The translations under genes were made by a program, and so were the position numbers. DNA of 64,000 bases from contig OY720344.1 in the NCBI GenBank assembly GCA_963082975.1, positions 32,480,033-32,544,032 of the forward strand, written 5' to 3'. The notes under the pieces are model-generated. The model was not told where the DNA came from. It searched no databases and was given only the letters and a program-made list of their open reading frames with translations. The first letter of the stretch is position 1, and each line of letters begins with the position of its first letter. Positions 12,840 to 25,724 of this stretch are shown here, piece after piece. Origin of the DNA: Labia minor (taxonomy: Eukaryota > Arthropoda > Insecta > Dermaptera > Spongiphoridae).

Positions 12840-13540
12840 AGGCTAAGCAGACGTCTTAAATATTATAAGAGATTCGGCAATTGCAATTACAGATAGCGAG
12901 GAAAAATTAATGGAGGTTCTAAGGAAACAAACATACTATCAACAAAGCTCAGGGCCAGACACTCAAGAAATTAATAGTGATAAGAAAAAATATTTAGTGA
13001 CAAAGAGGAACAGTATTAACATACAAAATCTTAATATACAAAATGTAAAATTTGAATATGTAGAAAAATTGAATGTAATCACGAAGAATAATAATATTTG
13101 AGAAGCATTTAAATCGAGGTATCAATCGGGAAACGCCTGTTATCATGCAGTAAAGAGGCTTATCTCATCAAAATTATTATCAAAGGGAATCAAGACGCAT
13201 AGGAAGGGACGTAAGAGAGATGGGACAAGGGCTCAGAATAGGGACATTTGGAGAAATGTGGCCAAGAACTTTCGAGAGTATCTTTGAGTTATATAAATAG
13301 ATAGATATAACATTTACAATAATAATATATATAATTAATTTACTGATTAAATTAAAATATATTTTAAATAAGAACACAAAAAGAAATGAATGTTTTATGT
13401 AATATAATGATTGAAACAAAATGGATGAAAACCTTTTACTACTTTTAACCAAATACGATGTACCACTCGGGGGTACAGGGGGCGGAGCCCCGTCCAGCTG
13501 TGAAGAGCGCCGAAGGCGCTCTGACCAGCTGGTTCATCAA
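12840..13540 (+). pseudogene. RTE-like non-LTR retrotransposon remnant with 3' extension (copy D2)
   Basis: The plus strand holds the region just after the RT catalytic palm (about 12866-13100, including the frame at 12910-13101 with INSDKKKYLVTKRN and FEYVEKLNVITK). It then jumps from GGGAATC to ACGCATAGGAAGGG near 13193, which is an internal deletion relative to copy D1. The C-terminal tail RDIWRNV..KNF follows. The 3' extension ends in the two GC hairpins (about 13470-13525), with GGGGGTACAGGGGGCGGAGC and GAGCGCCGAAGGCGCTC. It retains about 50 bp missing from D1 at the start of the fragment. Several stops; non-functional. Confidence 0.78.
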
Positions 13541-13808
13541 CTTAATCTTATAAAAAATGTAATTTAAAAATAGAAAAAAAAAATTAACTTGTTAGTTGTT
13601 GATTTGGTTGCCTATTATAAGGCGTTTAATGAAATTTAAATAATTTTTTAAAAAGGACTGAACAAATTTACATATCTTAATCTTTATTTTTATAAATATA
13701 TGTATATTACTATATATTAAAATTATATTTTCTTTTAATTTATAAAAAATATTTATTTTTTTTAGTAGATTATTTTCTTTTCTAAAAGATCGGATATTCT
13801 TTTATATA

Positions 13809-13855
<47 letters not shown>

Positions 13856-15480
13856 TTCTTGTATATAGGTATATCATAAGTATGTAACGAGTATATAAGT
13901 AATAGATGTGTTTGCATGATTAAAAGCCAGGTATTTAGCAAGCAATTAAATCCAATGAATTCTATTCAATTGTAACTGAACTGAATTTAATGGATTTCAA
14001 ATGTAATAACACATTTCAAAGGAGAGTTGAGAGGATCTTACTAAACAATTAGACAAAAAAATACTTTCTTTTATTAAAAAAGATATATCTTTGTTCCTTT
14101 AAAAATAAATGATTATTGTATGTGTGTGCATTAATATATCTTTATTTATATCTCTTCAATGATAATAATTTCACTAAAGAATAAGGCGGTGGGTGTTCTC
14201 CTATTCATTTCGATATCAATTTACCTACCAACTCTTCTTTCTCTCCCTGATAAGCAAAGCAAATGTCAATATGACAATCTCTGATATAAATTTCCGTAGT
14301 TCGATTTTCAACTGCGTGGCACCATCAATTGTGGCAGCCACCGCTATCTGCTCCATTAGCCGATCATTTATTTGCTTTGCAGTCAAATTTATTCACCTTC
14401 CTTTTCCCCTCACTTCATGACATTAGAATTCGAGAATTCTTCCTGTTTTATTTTATATTTTTTTCTCCGGTTTTCTTCCTCTATCTCTCTCCCTAGCATA
14501 TTTTTTTTTTCATACGACTCCTCCACAAAATGAATGCTCTCTATTCATTATTTTTTCTTTAAAACATTCTATTTACATTCCAAACTGAAAATTTCATTTA
14601 CAAGTTACAGAAAAAATTAACATGTATTTGTGGAAAAAAGTTACATACATAAATAAATAATTTCAGTTAGATTTAATGTAATATGTGTTTTTGAAACATT
14701 TTTTTTTGCACATTCAAAGTTATTTTATCTCAATTGTTATATATTATGTTTATAATATGATTAATTTTTTAAATTTTTTTTTACTCATTCGGGGGTTGAA
14801 AGTGGTTTCCTGCTCACCAGTATTGATTAGAAGTTTTGAAAGGGTGAAATATAAATTTTCAATCTTTTTTCAAATCTTTATCAATTCAATTATTTTTTTT
14901 TAAATATTTTTAAGATCATTTCTAAAATTATATGCTATCCTATTTACAAAGTAAAAATAAAATATTTTCTGATAATTTGTTTTTGGCCTCCTTCTCCATT
15001 ACTTTTTAAATATATATTTTTGTGATTTTCAGTCAAATATGGATTATCTTAACTCTAAGTTTTATTTTATCTCAATTTACTGATTGCAATTGAAGATTAT
15101 AATGAAACGATTTTCCTCTCTGGATCATTTGATTGATTAAGCCTCTTTGCTTTCTTGAGCTCTTATTGACTCCTTACGTGCATCTAATCGGATATTGTGA
15201 GTGCCTTCAAAACGTGTGATTATTTTTGTTTCTTTTTTCTTGATTCTGAATGATGTGGACAGAAAGAAACCTGTAAAGGATTTATTTCACCAGTATAGCC
15301 GGTTTACTACTTCACAACCTTACCTGATCATGAATCACAATTAAGGTAAATGGTTTTATTTTCTTTAAGGATCTAAGCGAATTTACACATTTATTTATTT
15401 TGAGTACCTCATATCAAATATTATATTATAAACTTAAACTTGTATTTATTTGGTGAGTCTTGAACCTTTATAATCTCATT
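13541..15480. other. AT-rich stretch with (AT)n and a unique island, no gene recognised
   Basis: It contains a pure (AT)n tract at about 13812-13853. The patch 14190-14420 is GC-richer and unique, with wording such as GTGGCAGCCACCGCTATCTG. It reads as a 75-codon frame without any recognisable motif. It may be a conserved noncoding element, though this is only inference from composition. Confidence 0.45.
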
Positions 15481-16105
15481 CAGGAGTCGAAAAACTTCGG
15501 CCCGCGGGCCAAATCCGGCCCACCATCTATTTTTATCCGTCCCACGGATAAATATTGTCATTTTTGATGCAAATGCAAAAGAAATTTTCATATTTTAGAA
15601 TCCATTTAAGAGTGCCATTGACGAACTTCTGTCAGAACTTCAGTTAGAAGTCATTGATCTGCAAAATGGTGACACACTAAAAACGAAGTCCAAAGGATTG
15701 GATCTAACATGAATATCTTTCCGAGAATGAATACGGCCAATTGAAATCATAAGCACGTGGGTTTATTTCTATATTTGGAAATACATACCATTGTGAAAAG
15801 ACATGTTCGAAATGGAGTATATAAAAACACAATACAGATCATTATTAACAGATGATCATTTGCAATCAACTTTAATTATAGGAAATACTAACTTTGTACC
15901 CAATTATGATAAAATAATATCTCAAAAAAAATTGTATTTATCACATTAATGCAAAAATATTATTATTTAATGAATTAATCAATCTAAACTTTATTTTTAT
16001 TAGATTCTTTGTTAGGACGGTAAAATATATATTCTAACATGTCTGGCCCCCAGATCTTTAAATTTTTTATATTTGGCCCTTTCTAAAAAAGTTTGCCGAT
16101 CCCTG
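15481..16105 (+). mobile_element. hAT transposon remnant with decayed transposase C-terminus
   Basis: The left end CAGGAGTCGAAAAACTTCGG continues CCCGCGGGCCAAATCCGGCC. The right end reads GTTTGCCGATCCCTG. Both are the classic hAT terminal wording. Between them (about 15590-15960) lies a frameshifted C-terminal transposase segment. It corresponds to the dimerisation region of the hAT transposases related to GTF2IRD2-like proteins: LQLEVIDLQNGDTLK, then FISIFGNTYHCEKT, and a block on a template ending LTDDHLQ. The N-terminal and catalytic parts are deleted. No 8-bp target duplication is visible. Non-functional. Confidence 0.75.
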
Positions 16106-17667
16106 ACCAAGTTCAGTAGTTTAACATTTTATCACTGAGCTAGCCACACTTAATTTTATACAAACTTAAGAATTTTTTAACATTTAATTTTAATTAATTA
16201 TATAATATATATTTGATTTAAATTGTATTAGAAGGCTAAAACCAAAAAAAAAATATTTTTGATACAGATATAGTAAAATATAGTCAATTCCAATGCCAAC
16301 TTTATAAAATTTCATTTGAAATGAAATAAGATCTGTAAATATTTATTTATTTTTTCTTAATCTTTTTAAATAATTTAATTATATAATTTTAATGAATTTT
16401 AATAATATTATTTACAAAATAAATTTAATAAAAGTGTAATTTTATATATAAGCCTTTAAAATATTAGATATTTTGCTAAAAAAATAGTCTCATTCATTAA
16501 TCCTTGATCACGGATTCACTAATAAATATTTTATACAAATTATCGATTTCAGGTTATATTTATAAACTTTCACTTAATATATCAAATAACCAGTTTTTAT
16601 AGTAAATATAATTTATTCACTATAAGAAGGGAATATATCTAATATTTTTTTGCATTTATATTTTATTAGGAAATGTTTTTAAATTATGTCATGGAGAATC
16701 AATCATTCATTGCTAAAAAGTGATGAAGTCTAACATATTTTTATTGCATATTCAAAATTATTTATTGTGGTTTATATATATAATATTACAATTATTACTA
16801 GATTTAAATAATAGAAAAAAGTTTTAGTATTCTTCATTTATTTATTTATTATTTTTTTTTTATTTTGTATTATAAGTAAATACTTCCAGGTGTTATAAAA
16901 TAAATAGCGTTAAAAGAAGTATGTTTATGTTTATGAACATTTATATTTTTCTATAGTTTTAGGAAGTTAGTTAAATGGATTGTGAAGGGACACCTGTTGA
17001 AGATTAACTCGAGCAATACTCTTTCTCTCTCCTCCTCCTCCTTTCTCTCTCATCATCTTTCACGATATTTGCTGGAATAATAAGTTAGAACAGAATATTT
17101 TTCTTGAATTCTTTCTAAAAACATCAAATGATTCATTGCATGGAATTACATTTGATGTTTCAAAATATTTTCCCCAGCATGATGGAATTTTTTCTGAACA
17201 ACTTGACCTGGCGCTTACCCAGCAACTCTCTTTTATATCATGAAGGATTAAGGAAATTTTTTTCCTTAATCATCAAATATAAGAGTAATCTTAGATATTA
17301 GTAGTTACTTATAATAATAAAATATATTATTCGTACCAATCTGCGTTTTCAGACCTTGGAAACAGATGCAGTATTAGAACTAGTATAAAGGTTTGTTTTA
17401 ACATGGTATCGATTTACTTACTAAACTTATTAAATAAATAAATATTAATCCTATTTGATTATTTTCTATGATGAGATATGAAAACTGGAGAATTTAAAAT
17501 AATTTTAAATGTAAAAAATGTCACAAATCAATTTTTACGAGAACCTATATATTTTTTAATATTTTTTTTAAGAACAATTATAAAAAAATATACAATTAAA
17601 CAGCGTTTTTATGTTTTCCAATATGTTAAGTGTCTACTTTAATAATACATTTATTTAGTTAAAATAA
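16106..17667. other. AT-rich stretch, no gene recognised
   Basis: Low-complexity A/T-rich sequence with a CT-rich patch at about 17020-17060. No repeat ends or coding frame are recognised. Confidence 0.5.
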
Positions 17668-18301
17668 GTTGACCTGTGGCCAGGTCCGAACCGACCGACG
17701 GTTTGAAATAAATTAATTTCCAGCTTCAGAAACAATTTCAAATAATTTTAATATATCTATTAATGTAATAAAAAACAGATATGGATATAACATAAATATT
17801 TTTAATTTTATTTTATTTATAATATATATGTAAGACCAGGTTGTGACGTCATGAATGGCTGGATGACGTCATATAATTTTAAATTAAGAAAAAAAACTAA
17901 TAAAAATGATTTTTCTCGAGAATTAAACCAATGCAAAGTGAATGATTCGTGGTGATATGTAAAAAATCTCCTTATGTGAAATTTGGTGCGAAAATAACCC
18001 TTACCCCTTCCTATCGTCGATCGCTAATACTACCACTTCCGGTTTTCGGATTTGCACCAAAAGTTGATCAATTCATCCCACTGATGCATTAAGTAAATAT
18101 ACCAAATTTCATCAAAATCCGTTGAGCCGTTCAGGCTGTACACATCTATACTGACGGACGGACAGACGGACGGACGGACAGACATCATGCTAAAAATACT
18201 TTTTTCTGTTAAGAAAATGCATGATTCGTGGAGATATGTAAAAATCTCCACATGAGAAATTTGGTGTGAAAACAATACCTCCCTTACTATCGTCGGTCGG
18301 T
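17668..18301 (-). mobile_element. Helentron-like non-autonomous element, copy A2
   Basis: Minus-strand copy. It opens on the plus strand with GTTGACCTGTGGCCAGGTCC (the hairpin GACCTG-TGGC-CAGGTC), then ACCGACCGACGG, and closes with ATCGTCGGTCGGT. The core TTTCATCAAAATCCGTTGAG (about 18106) precedes a short (GACR)n tract at about 18152-18183. The flanks are AATAA and AAAAA, consistent with T-T insertion on the other strand. The 81-codon minus-strand frame through the repeat (SVRPSVCPSV) is a product of the microsatellite, not a gene. Confidence 0.8.
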
Positions 18302-20387
18302 AAAAATTATTCTTATTTCGTTATCTAATTGTAGTCCACTTAACTTATTAAAATTTTTCAACTAGTGTATACGTTTAAATCTATTAATTTTATATTAAAA
18401 AAATATTTAAAAATAGATTTCGATTTTTGAAATTTTTCTATATTCAAAAAAATAATTTAAATTTTTAATATGCTATAGAAAAAAAATAGTATCTTTAAAT
18501 CTCAATTTAAATATAAAGAACCTAAAGTATTTAAACAATTCCTGTGGGGCCGTTGAGATTTGCTTATGTATTGAGAAGGTCATGAGTTTCCTAACATTAA
18601 TGGCCTAAACTAAAGAAATTCTCATGTGGCATGATTGAGACTTCATTAACCAAAGTTTTCTTTATTGCCTCTAAAAAAGATAATTACTTTATTTATAAAT
18701 TCTGCTGAAATTCTCTGAACACAACAAAGTTTTAATTGCCCTCTTTCAATAATTATATGTTGCCCATTAAATATTCTAAAATATTATGTAGATAGTATGT
18801 TTCAAGAAATTGAAGAAAGTAATCATTAATCTTATAATAAGAATAAAAGAATTCTAGGCAGGTTGATGAATAGAATTACTATCAAATATCTTTAATGTTA
18901 TTCTTATTGTATTATAATAATATTATTTCCATCTTTAACAAAATATTCCTTCTAGTCTCTTGTCCAATCTAATTTCATTTACTATTATTCCCCAAGCAAT
19001 TTGTAATAATTCTTGAATGTTCCCCAGAGAAACATTAACTCTCTCAGAAATTGATAGATGATTTATCTTACTTTACTGAAATAGATTATAACCTGAAAAA
19101 AAAAATCGTTTAATAAAGACAAAAATGCTTTTAGTAGATACCAGGGCAGAAAAATGGGTAAAAGATTACACATCATTTATCAAATGAGCATTCTGTTCTT
19201 TGCAAAGCATTATTAGATTCCAGTGCATATTTTTCTTTCAAATTATTTAAATTATGATATTTATTATTATATTTTATAAATCATAATAGAGTAATGAATT
19301 AAATGAAACAAATATATATTCATCAATCTCTCTCTTATCGCAAGATATAAACTTAGTTTGATTTAATCAATAAATGTATTCTTGAAGTTTGAATATTAAT
19401 ATATTCCTGTCTATATTGAATATATAATAATTCCTAATGACATTTCAGGATTGATGACCATCTAATGATGCTACGAATTCAATGCCAAAGGTTAATTTGT
19501 TTATCTACTATTCATTTTCCTATTGGCTAATGATATAATATATTTTTCAATTTCAAATTGAAATTTTAATTTATCTTATTGAGTTTTAAAAGAAAATCAC
19601 TTTTCTTTATGGTTAATAAAAAAGTTATTGAACTTTGGTGGATGTTTTGAAGACTGATGAGATTTCTCAATGTGTCTTAGGAGAGGAGAGGAGCGGATTT
19701 GTGTTTATAACATGGACCTCATTTTCTCCATCTTATTTTATTGTAAGTCAATAAGGCATGCCTGGTATATAATAGAAACTTACATTTGACTTATCATGTC
19801 CAACTTCCAAATGATGATTGAGATATTTCTTGTCTGGCGCACACAAACACACACACACACACAAATTCACTCCCTCTCAATTCAATAGGTAGGGTCTTAA
19901 AGAAAAAATGTTGGTAATATATCATCAAACAAAAGGGAAGAGCAAACAAAAATAATACACAATAAATATAATAAATATAATAAAATAATAATAGAAATAA
20001 GTTAATAAAAAATATAAGAATAAGCACAAAGAGTCTATTAATTAAAAAAAAACACTAGTTAATTGGTGGCTTAAAATAATATAAACACCTTTAGTAAAAA
20101 TAATATGAAAAAATATTGAAATAAATCTAAAGAACTTAACTATCCCTCCAATAACTCAGAATGAAATGGGTTTTCTCAACTAATAAGAAATTCTATAAAT
20201 TATAAAGACTCCATTCAATGATCCAAAATGATTAGTAATTAATAATAATTAATGAAGACTTATAATTTATAAAAAAAGATCTAGAAAAAAAAAATAGAAC
20301 ATCCAACTGCACAAATATTTATTTCGTTCTATTCTATTCTATTTTACTTCTATTTTTAAAAAAAAATTAATTAATTAAATATTTTTT
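18302..20387. other. AT-rich stretch, no gene recognised
   Basis: A moderately complex unique region (about 18540-19210), an (AC)n run at about 19846-19864, otherwise AT-rich. A short minus-strand frame at 20027-19794 is hydrophobic low-complexity and not supported as a gene. Confidence 0.5.
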
Positions 20388-20973
20388 ACTATCTCGTAAG
20401 AGATAGTATTGCGATCACGAAAATTTTCGATTTTGAGATTTTGATGTTTTTATACGTTTTGAAGGTTCCTTAATCATTTTTATTAAGATTGAGAAAAATG
20501 TATGTGTGTGTGTATGTATGTAGCCAAGATTACGCAAAAACGGTTTTAGCTAGAATGATGAAATTTGGTACATGGGCATTATTCAAAATTCATAGTCTTC
20601 TATCAACTTTTGAGAAATGTAGCTCAACCGGAAGAGGGTCATTACCTACAACGTTTTGATTTGTTTTCTTCTGAAGTGACCATAAAAATAAAGATTTATG
20701 TTTGATAATTTTTCACATGATTAATAATTGTATAAAACTGCTATATCTAGAATTTCAGCTTGGTTTATTTGCTGAAAGTACTAGAATTAATTTTTTAACA
20801 CTGCAAATCTCACGCTTCAACACGTAACGTGGTGCCATCAACAAAGAGCCAAACATGCGCTGGTTTAATAAATATGATTTATTAATTTTAATTTATAATC
20901 TAATTAATTAATTAAATTAATTTAAATATAATACATATATGTTATTTAATCTAATTCAAATTTGCTTGATAGT
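20388..20973 (+). mobile_element. hairpin-headed non-autonomous element, family B copy 1
   Basis: It opens with a perfect palindrome ACTATCTC-GTAA-GAGATAGT (20388-20407). Then follow AGTATTGCGATCACGAAAAT, TTTTGAGATTTTGATG, a TG-rich microsatellite (about 20501-20521) and the core ACGGTTTTAGCTAGAATGATG-AAATTTGGTA. The right end CTTGATAGTC is a worn version of the GCGAGATAGT in copy 2. It aligns throughout with 41481-42060. No coding capacity. Confidence 0.7.
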
Positions 20974-21004
20974 CAAGTGGATTAATTAATTAATTAAATA
21001 TTTT

Positions 21005-21240
21005 TTTATATCCAAACCGAACCGAAAAAACCGAAAATTTGTGAATAAGTGAATAATTAGTCAATAAAACATTTCTAAATGGCTGCTCATTCATAACTAG
21101 TTTTTCTGTCAAACTTTACTAATTTTTATCTCGGAAAGTAGAAACGACCGAGAAGTATAAGGAAATTTTCTTTGGAATTAAAAAAGGAATCCACTGGCAA
21201 AGTTTCATCCAATTCTCTGAAGCTTACCGGTTTATAAACA
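21005..21240 (+). repeat. family F repeat, copy 2
   Basis: It contains ATATCCAAACCGAACCGAAA and, further on, TTTTTATCTCGGAAAGTAGA and GGAATCCACTGGCAAAGTTT. The same blocks occur in reverse orientation at about 58650-58940, where they flank a long hairpin. Only one hairpin arm is kept here. Type of element unknown. Confidence 0.6.
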
Positions 21241-22884
21241 ATTACCATTATTCCATTTATGATATATGTATTAGAAATATTATTATATTATTATTCAGAT
21301 TACTTAATTTTTTTTTATATTTTTCTCATTTTGTAAAAAGAGATTTATATCCACACTTGTACTAATGTTAAGGCTAAATAACCAAATAAAATATTAAAAT
21401 AAATTAAATAAAATTTCTTTTAATATAATAGTCAATATTAATATAAAAATATTTTAAAAATATATCAAATTAATATGCATAAAAACAATTTTAAGTTTTA
21501 ATTTAATCCAAACATTGACTACGGCATTTTAAGAATACACAGTTTCTGGTAAATCTTGATTGTCAGAACTATTACTGAATAGTAAGTATCCACAGTCCAA
21601 CTCTCTTCCCCCTCCTTCCTCTACCTCCAAATAAATTTTATAAGATTTCTTATATTCAAAATATTTATTTTTGATAGATACAAAATATTTATTTTTGATA
21701 GATACAAAATAGATTTGTTTTCAATTTGTTTCAATTATGCAACAATTCTATTCTATCTTAATAGGATATTTTTAATCACTTTTCTTAAATGTTTTTGACC
21801 CGACCACTTCCTTGATACAAAAAGAGAAACATTTAATTCACTCCCCCCCCCTACCACACTCTTTTTCCCTCGTTCTTACATCCCAATTGCGTGTCCACGA
21901 GCAGTGACTGACCGCCAGGACGATCCATATCGGTTCCCTACCTCTTCTCACTAAGTATAATCCTATATTTAGTACTTCTACGTATGTATTCGATAGAAAC
22001 CGCTTTCCGGGAAATCCCGATGAAAAGCCTGTGACCCTTCCAGCCCCTCAATCGCCACCCTAAAAAACGCTTATTGAACTGAAACCGCATTCCCTATTCA
22101 TCAGGGGCTTAGAATGCATTCGCATTGGAGGATTAACTTTTTAGCTCATTAATTCGAACTTGACACGGATTTTAAGCCAATCATTTATTTCATGATAACC
22201 CAATAAATTTACCAATATATTCATTAAGCCTGATTGACATTTACAAATAAAAGATTTTAACGATGTTTAGTTAAAAATACAAGAAAATAAATTCCATTAA
22301 TAATGAAAAACAAGAATCAAAACATTTTCATGAAATTAATTACAAACATAAATACTATTTTTAAGCCTATGGGAAATTAGCTCATTTCAACCATAATAAT
22401 TTTATTTAAATATCCATGGTTCACATTTCAATTTGAGATTATTAAGTTTATTCAAAATACATAAATTAAAAAATATAATACTTATATCAAAAATAATATT
22501 TATAGAAGGTTGCTAAGGAATGATAAAAAATAAACTGAGGAGAACGCAACTTCTTGGAAAAATAAATGCTTTCTGGATAATCTAATAAAGCATGATTTAA
22601 TTTCTCATTTCAGATTATTCAGTGTGCATGTTGATAATTAAATGCTTAAAATGTTTGAATATTCGTCAGGCAAAAGTCTATCAAATTATAATTTAATATA
22701 TATAAATAATAATATTGTAATTTTGCTCTTCTAAGTATTTTATTAACATTTTATCACGATCTTAAAATATTACATATCAATAATAGTTAATATATAAAAT
22801 AAAACGAAAATTACTAAAAAAATATATTTTTATCTCTAATATGATTTTATTTAAAGTAAATTTAAAGACGTGCGATTATCTAAA
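21241..22884. other. AT-rich stretch with a GC-richer island and a tandem duplication
   Basis: A 24-bp unit CAAAATATTTATTTTTGATA(GATA) is tandemly duplicated at 21657-21704. The part at about 21840-22150 is GC-richer and unique, without an open frame longer than background. No gene recognised. Confidence 0.45.
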
Positions 22885-23167
22885 CAAGTGGTTCCCAAAG
22901 TGGTCTATATCGACTCCCAGGGGTGTATGGCAACCTACGAATAAAAAATTTGGGGGTCCATGGAATGAAAATGGGGGTCTACGATAGTTGATCTCAAGCC
23001 TATTTACTTACATTATAGTATCTTATAATTCAATTCAATATGGCTCTTAAAAAAAAGGCAAATTTTTTTTACAAAAAATCAACTTCAGGTTAAGTACCCC
23101 CTACTCTACCCAAAACCGAAAAACAAGGCAAGGGGTCTGCGACACATAAAAGTTGGGGAACATAGAT
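22885..23167. mobile_element. hAT-like non-autonomous element (worn)
   Basis: The left end CAAGTGGTTCCCAAAGTGG and right end AAAAGTTGGGGAACATAG are a worn inverted pair of the CAGTGGTTCCCAAA type common to hAT MITEs. The interior contains GGGGGTCCATGGAATGAAAA and GGGGTCTGCGACACATAAAA. No coding frame, and no target duplication seen. Confidence 0.55.
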
Positions 23168-24950
23168 ACAAAAAATAATTTATATTTATATTAAATTTTC
23201 ATGGCAATTTATCTCTATAAATTTTATCAGAAAATTTTTAAAAATATGAGAAGAATTTTTATAAAATTTTTAAATTCTGAAAAAGCAAATAAAATAATAT
23301 GTAATTTTAAATATTTATAATTATTTAATTACAAAATTGAAAATATAATAGTTATATTATTATTATTATTATATAAATTATAGTTATAATAGTTAATTAG
23401 TGCTTAATTATATAATTTAAATTCTAATTATTCATATTCTTAATAGTAATAATTAATGATAATTTAATAGTTGCTAGATAAGTGATATGATTCCTAGTTA
23501 AGGTGCTGGTCATATAACTTAAGGGATTGAACAAAGTTAATAAAATATATTATCAAAATTAAATCCTCCAATTAAAATTTAAAAGCTAGGTAAAATGGAT
23601 TTAGATTCCGAAATTAATTGCGTTTTCTTTGTTAAATTTCTGTTACATTTAAATGGCCATTAAAGAAGTAAAACCCAAAGAGAAAGAAAAATGAATATGA
23701 AAATTTTAACTACTTTTCTAACAGATTGATAACATACAAGAATTTAACTTATGAATTTATTCAACATTAAAATATTGACTAACCTTTTTTAGTTTAATAT
23801 AATTTACAGATAAAAATTATCATGTCGTTAGTGACATTAGTAGCTTTATAATTAATGATACCCATGATGAATTGCTAATATCTTTCAAATTGTAATTTAG
23901 AACACAAATTAAGCCTCAAATCTTTTGTATGAAAAATCTTTGCATCAGATGTTATGTGAAACGTCCCAACAAATACTATTAGTTAATGATAAGAATTAAA
24001 TTTTTATACTTCATTATACAATTAGAAAGTAATTAATCAAAAGTTTAGAAATTTAAAGAATACTATTTGTTCTATATTATGTGTATAATATGTTTTTTAT
24101 AAAATTTTAATTATTAATGAATAAATAGAAATATTTTTAATGAAATTTTAATCTAAATATAAGATAATTATAATTAAATTTAGATTTAATTATTTCTGTA
24201 CGGGAATACAGCGATGAGCACTTAGAAAATAATATTTTATCTTGATTTTAAGAATGAAAGAGAGAGAAGGAGAAAAGAGGGGAGAGTGAGCTAAAAGCAA
24301 TCAAAATAACCACCACATTAAATGTCATGCATCCTAATCTCATTTCCATATCATTTTATAAATATGATAAAACACTTATGGAGATTCCTATTTCCATAAT
24401 ACGTATAAATATACTGATTGAAATCAACAATCTAATAATAATATACAAATTATATGTTTATTTAAATGATATTTAGGTATTTATTATTATCTATGCATAT
24501 ACGGTATCATATATACTCAGACTAATCTTGTTGAATTAGTTAGTTTTTTGAATAACTTTTGAAAAATTAAATGATAGGTGTACTTTTATGAAAAATGATA
24601 ATAATTATTTTCAATAAAAATTTTATGAAAAAAATTAAATTAAATATGTGAATTTATTATCATTATTGTTTCTTCTAAAAATATTAATCAAATTTATCAG
24701 CACAAAATTTCTTAAAAAATCTTTAAAATTAAAATTGAATTTAAGTTGGCTTTATTTTTATTTGAAAAAAAATGTTATTTTATTCATTTTTTGATATTTT
24801 ATTGGGTGAAATTGACTTTCTTTTTAGAAATGTTTTTATTTTACAATTATATGTTCTTTAAACATAAATAAACAAATTTTGAAAAAAATAAATAATTTCA
24901 TTTTCTATTGACCACTTAACGTACATGCTAGCTAAAATTGTTTGTTTGTA
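23168..24950. other. AT-rich stretch, no gene recognised
   Basis: Uniformly A/T-rich DNA with short (ATT)n runs near 23360. No repeat ends or coding frame recognised. Confidence 0.5.
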
Positions 24951-25167
24951 TTATTGAGGACCCCAGCTCAATTCATTTTAATCAGATTGATTCAATGATG
25001 CAACATTTAATAATTGTAATAAATAATTAAAGAATTGTATATCAATATTTTTTAAAGGGCCGAGCGAGAGCTCGGTGTCCCAGGTATTAATATTACCAGC
25101 CAAACCCAATAATAATGAATCATTTTTTTAACTTAATTACCAAGCCGAGGCTTGGGGTCCCGGTAAT
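24951..25167 (+). mobile_element. small inverted-repeat element, family E copy 2
   Basis: The better-preserved copy of the element at 12399-12612. Near the left end is GGACCCCAGCTC, and near the right end GGCTTGGGGTCCCGG. Hairpins CCGAGC-GAGA-GCTCGG (about 25061-25076) and CCAAGCC-GA-GGCTTGG (about 25140-25155) are perfect here. A worn third fragment lies in reverse orientation at about 30880-30936. Confidence 0.65.
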
Positions 25168-25219
25168 ATCCAATTACGAGAAAGAGGGGGGAAATATTAT
25201 AAAATATATATATATATAT

Positions 25220-25580
<361 letters not shown>

Positions 25581-25692
25581 ATTTATTTTTGTCTATAAAA
25601 ATTACTATGTTATATTTTTTACTTTTTTAAAATTTCTGAATAAGCCTTTTACATTTATAGTATAATTTGTAAGTAATGCATTTATAATTTTG

Positions 25693-25724
<32 letters not shown>

